From Lucinisca nassula (lineage: Eukaryota > Mollusca > Bivalvia > Lucinida > Lucinidae): a DNA stretch of 64,000 nt. Below are positions 63,736 to 64,000 of the stretch, piece after piece. Where the stretch lies: positions 81,447,817-81,511,816 of the forward strand of contig OY757026.1 in NCBI GenBank assembly GCA_963580285.1, given 5' to 3'. Numbering within the stretch: the first letter of the stretch is position 1; each line of letters starts with the position of its first letter. Below the pieces are notes generated by a model. The model was not told the origin of the DNA. It ran no database searches and saw only the letters and a program-made list of their open reading frames with translations. A program made the translations under genes and the position numbers.

Positions 63736-64000
63736 TAGAGGGCGACTTGGGCGAAGAAGTCGCCCTGTTGGGGATCACTTCGCCGATTTTGGCGATCAAA
63801 GCGAAAAAAACTTCGCCCTGAAATTTCGCCCGTTTTTTTTTGTGTCTTCCTTGTGAACAGTAACGGTAAACTGACAAGGTGACGATAATCCTTCGATCCA
63901 CTAGTGTCAGAAATCTCAGTAATTACACTGAACAAAGCTAACTGTTTATTCTGCACTTCGTCCCAGTTGCAGTTTGGTACTGTTATGTACTTTAATTCTA
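63736..64000. other. Unassigned right end with TCGCC-rich repeats
   Basis: Short repeats of CTTCGCC/GGCGA (63745-63830) and a T-run. Minus-strand frames are open over about 70-90 codons without a recognisable domain. Probably another repeat, but I cannot name it. Confidence 0.35.

Noticed and set aside
63735..63956. Host exon in the TCGCC-rich right end
   Set aside because: Two overlapping minus frames are open without domain, splice or homology evidence; GGCGA repeats suggest a repeat element.

Overview
The window reads as nuclear DNA from a metazoan, most likely a bivalve mollusc. The evidence is split exons with GT-AG borders, tRNA-headed SINEs with AAAC tails, many palindromic MITEs, and elements that carry satellite arrays rich in GACCTTGACC with 3' hairpins followed by TAAAAA. 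I know these patterns from clam and mussel genomes. I cannot name the species. There is no bacterial gene organisation, no CRISPR array, and no intact transposase or reverse transcriptase gene.

Host coding sequence: only about 0.93 kb can be supported. Four minus-strand exons (51907-51695, 49218-49150, 44722-44254, 40846-40669) have correct splice sites and fully compatible phases. I identify the gene as WAC (WW-domain adaptor with coiled coil) from the last exon, which carries the NLVGHVTGWQADHAERQ block. The WW-domain exons should lie above 51907 and the terminal coiled-coil exon below 40669. I found neither, so the gene is partial here.

Everything else is repeats. (1) Helentron/HINE-like elements (pearl/DINE-1 style by my inference) have an AACAAGA or AACTAGA 5' end and a 5' subterminal block that is the inverse of a 3' hairpin, and often internal satellite arrays. 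They lie at 883-3007, 4175-7798, 9267-15141, 17499-17800, 21907-22556, 24478-24727, 27020-27727, 31322-33297, 34083-37708, 54342-55500, 56521-56717 and 58244-61592. (2) TTAA-flanked, piggyBac-like MITEs of several families share one internal hairpin. (3) Tc1/mariner-like palindromic MITEs. (4) A GGGTACTTGTTAGAATCGCC palindrome family, sometimes in tandem. (5) At least five SINE families. (6) A 5'-truncated LINE tail near the right end.

Layout: 0-4 kb holds MITEs and a nested element. 4-8 kb holds the first copy of a 3.6 kb satellite-bearing element. 9-15 kb holds a 5.9 kb element with three arrays. 15-31 kb is dense MITE and SINE mosaic. 31-38 kb has an array plus the second, nearly identical 3.6 kb copy nested inside two older repeats. 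38-52 kb is the WAC exon region with repeat-filled introns and a tandem duplication that captured the end of one exon. 52-64 kb is repeats, arrays and the LINE tail.

The best candidates for something undescribed are the multi-family element system defined by paired 5' and 3' subterminal sequences and internal higher-order satellites, and the hairpin core shared between MITE families with different ends. All coordinates and identities were read by eye; no alignment or database search was run.
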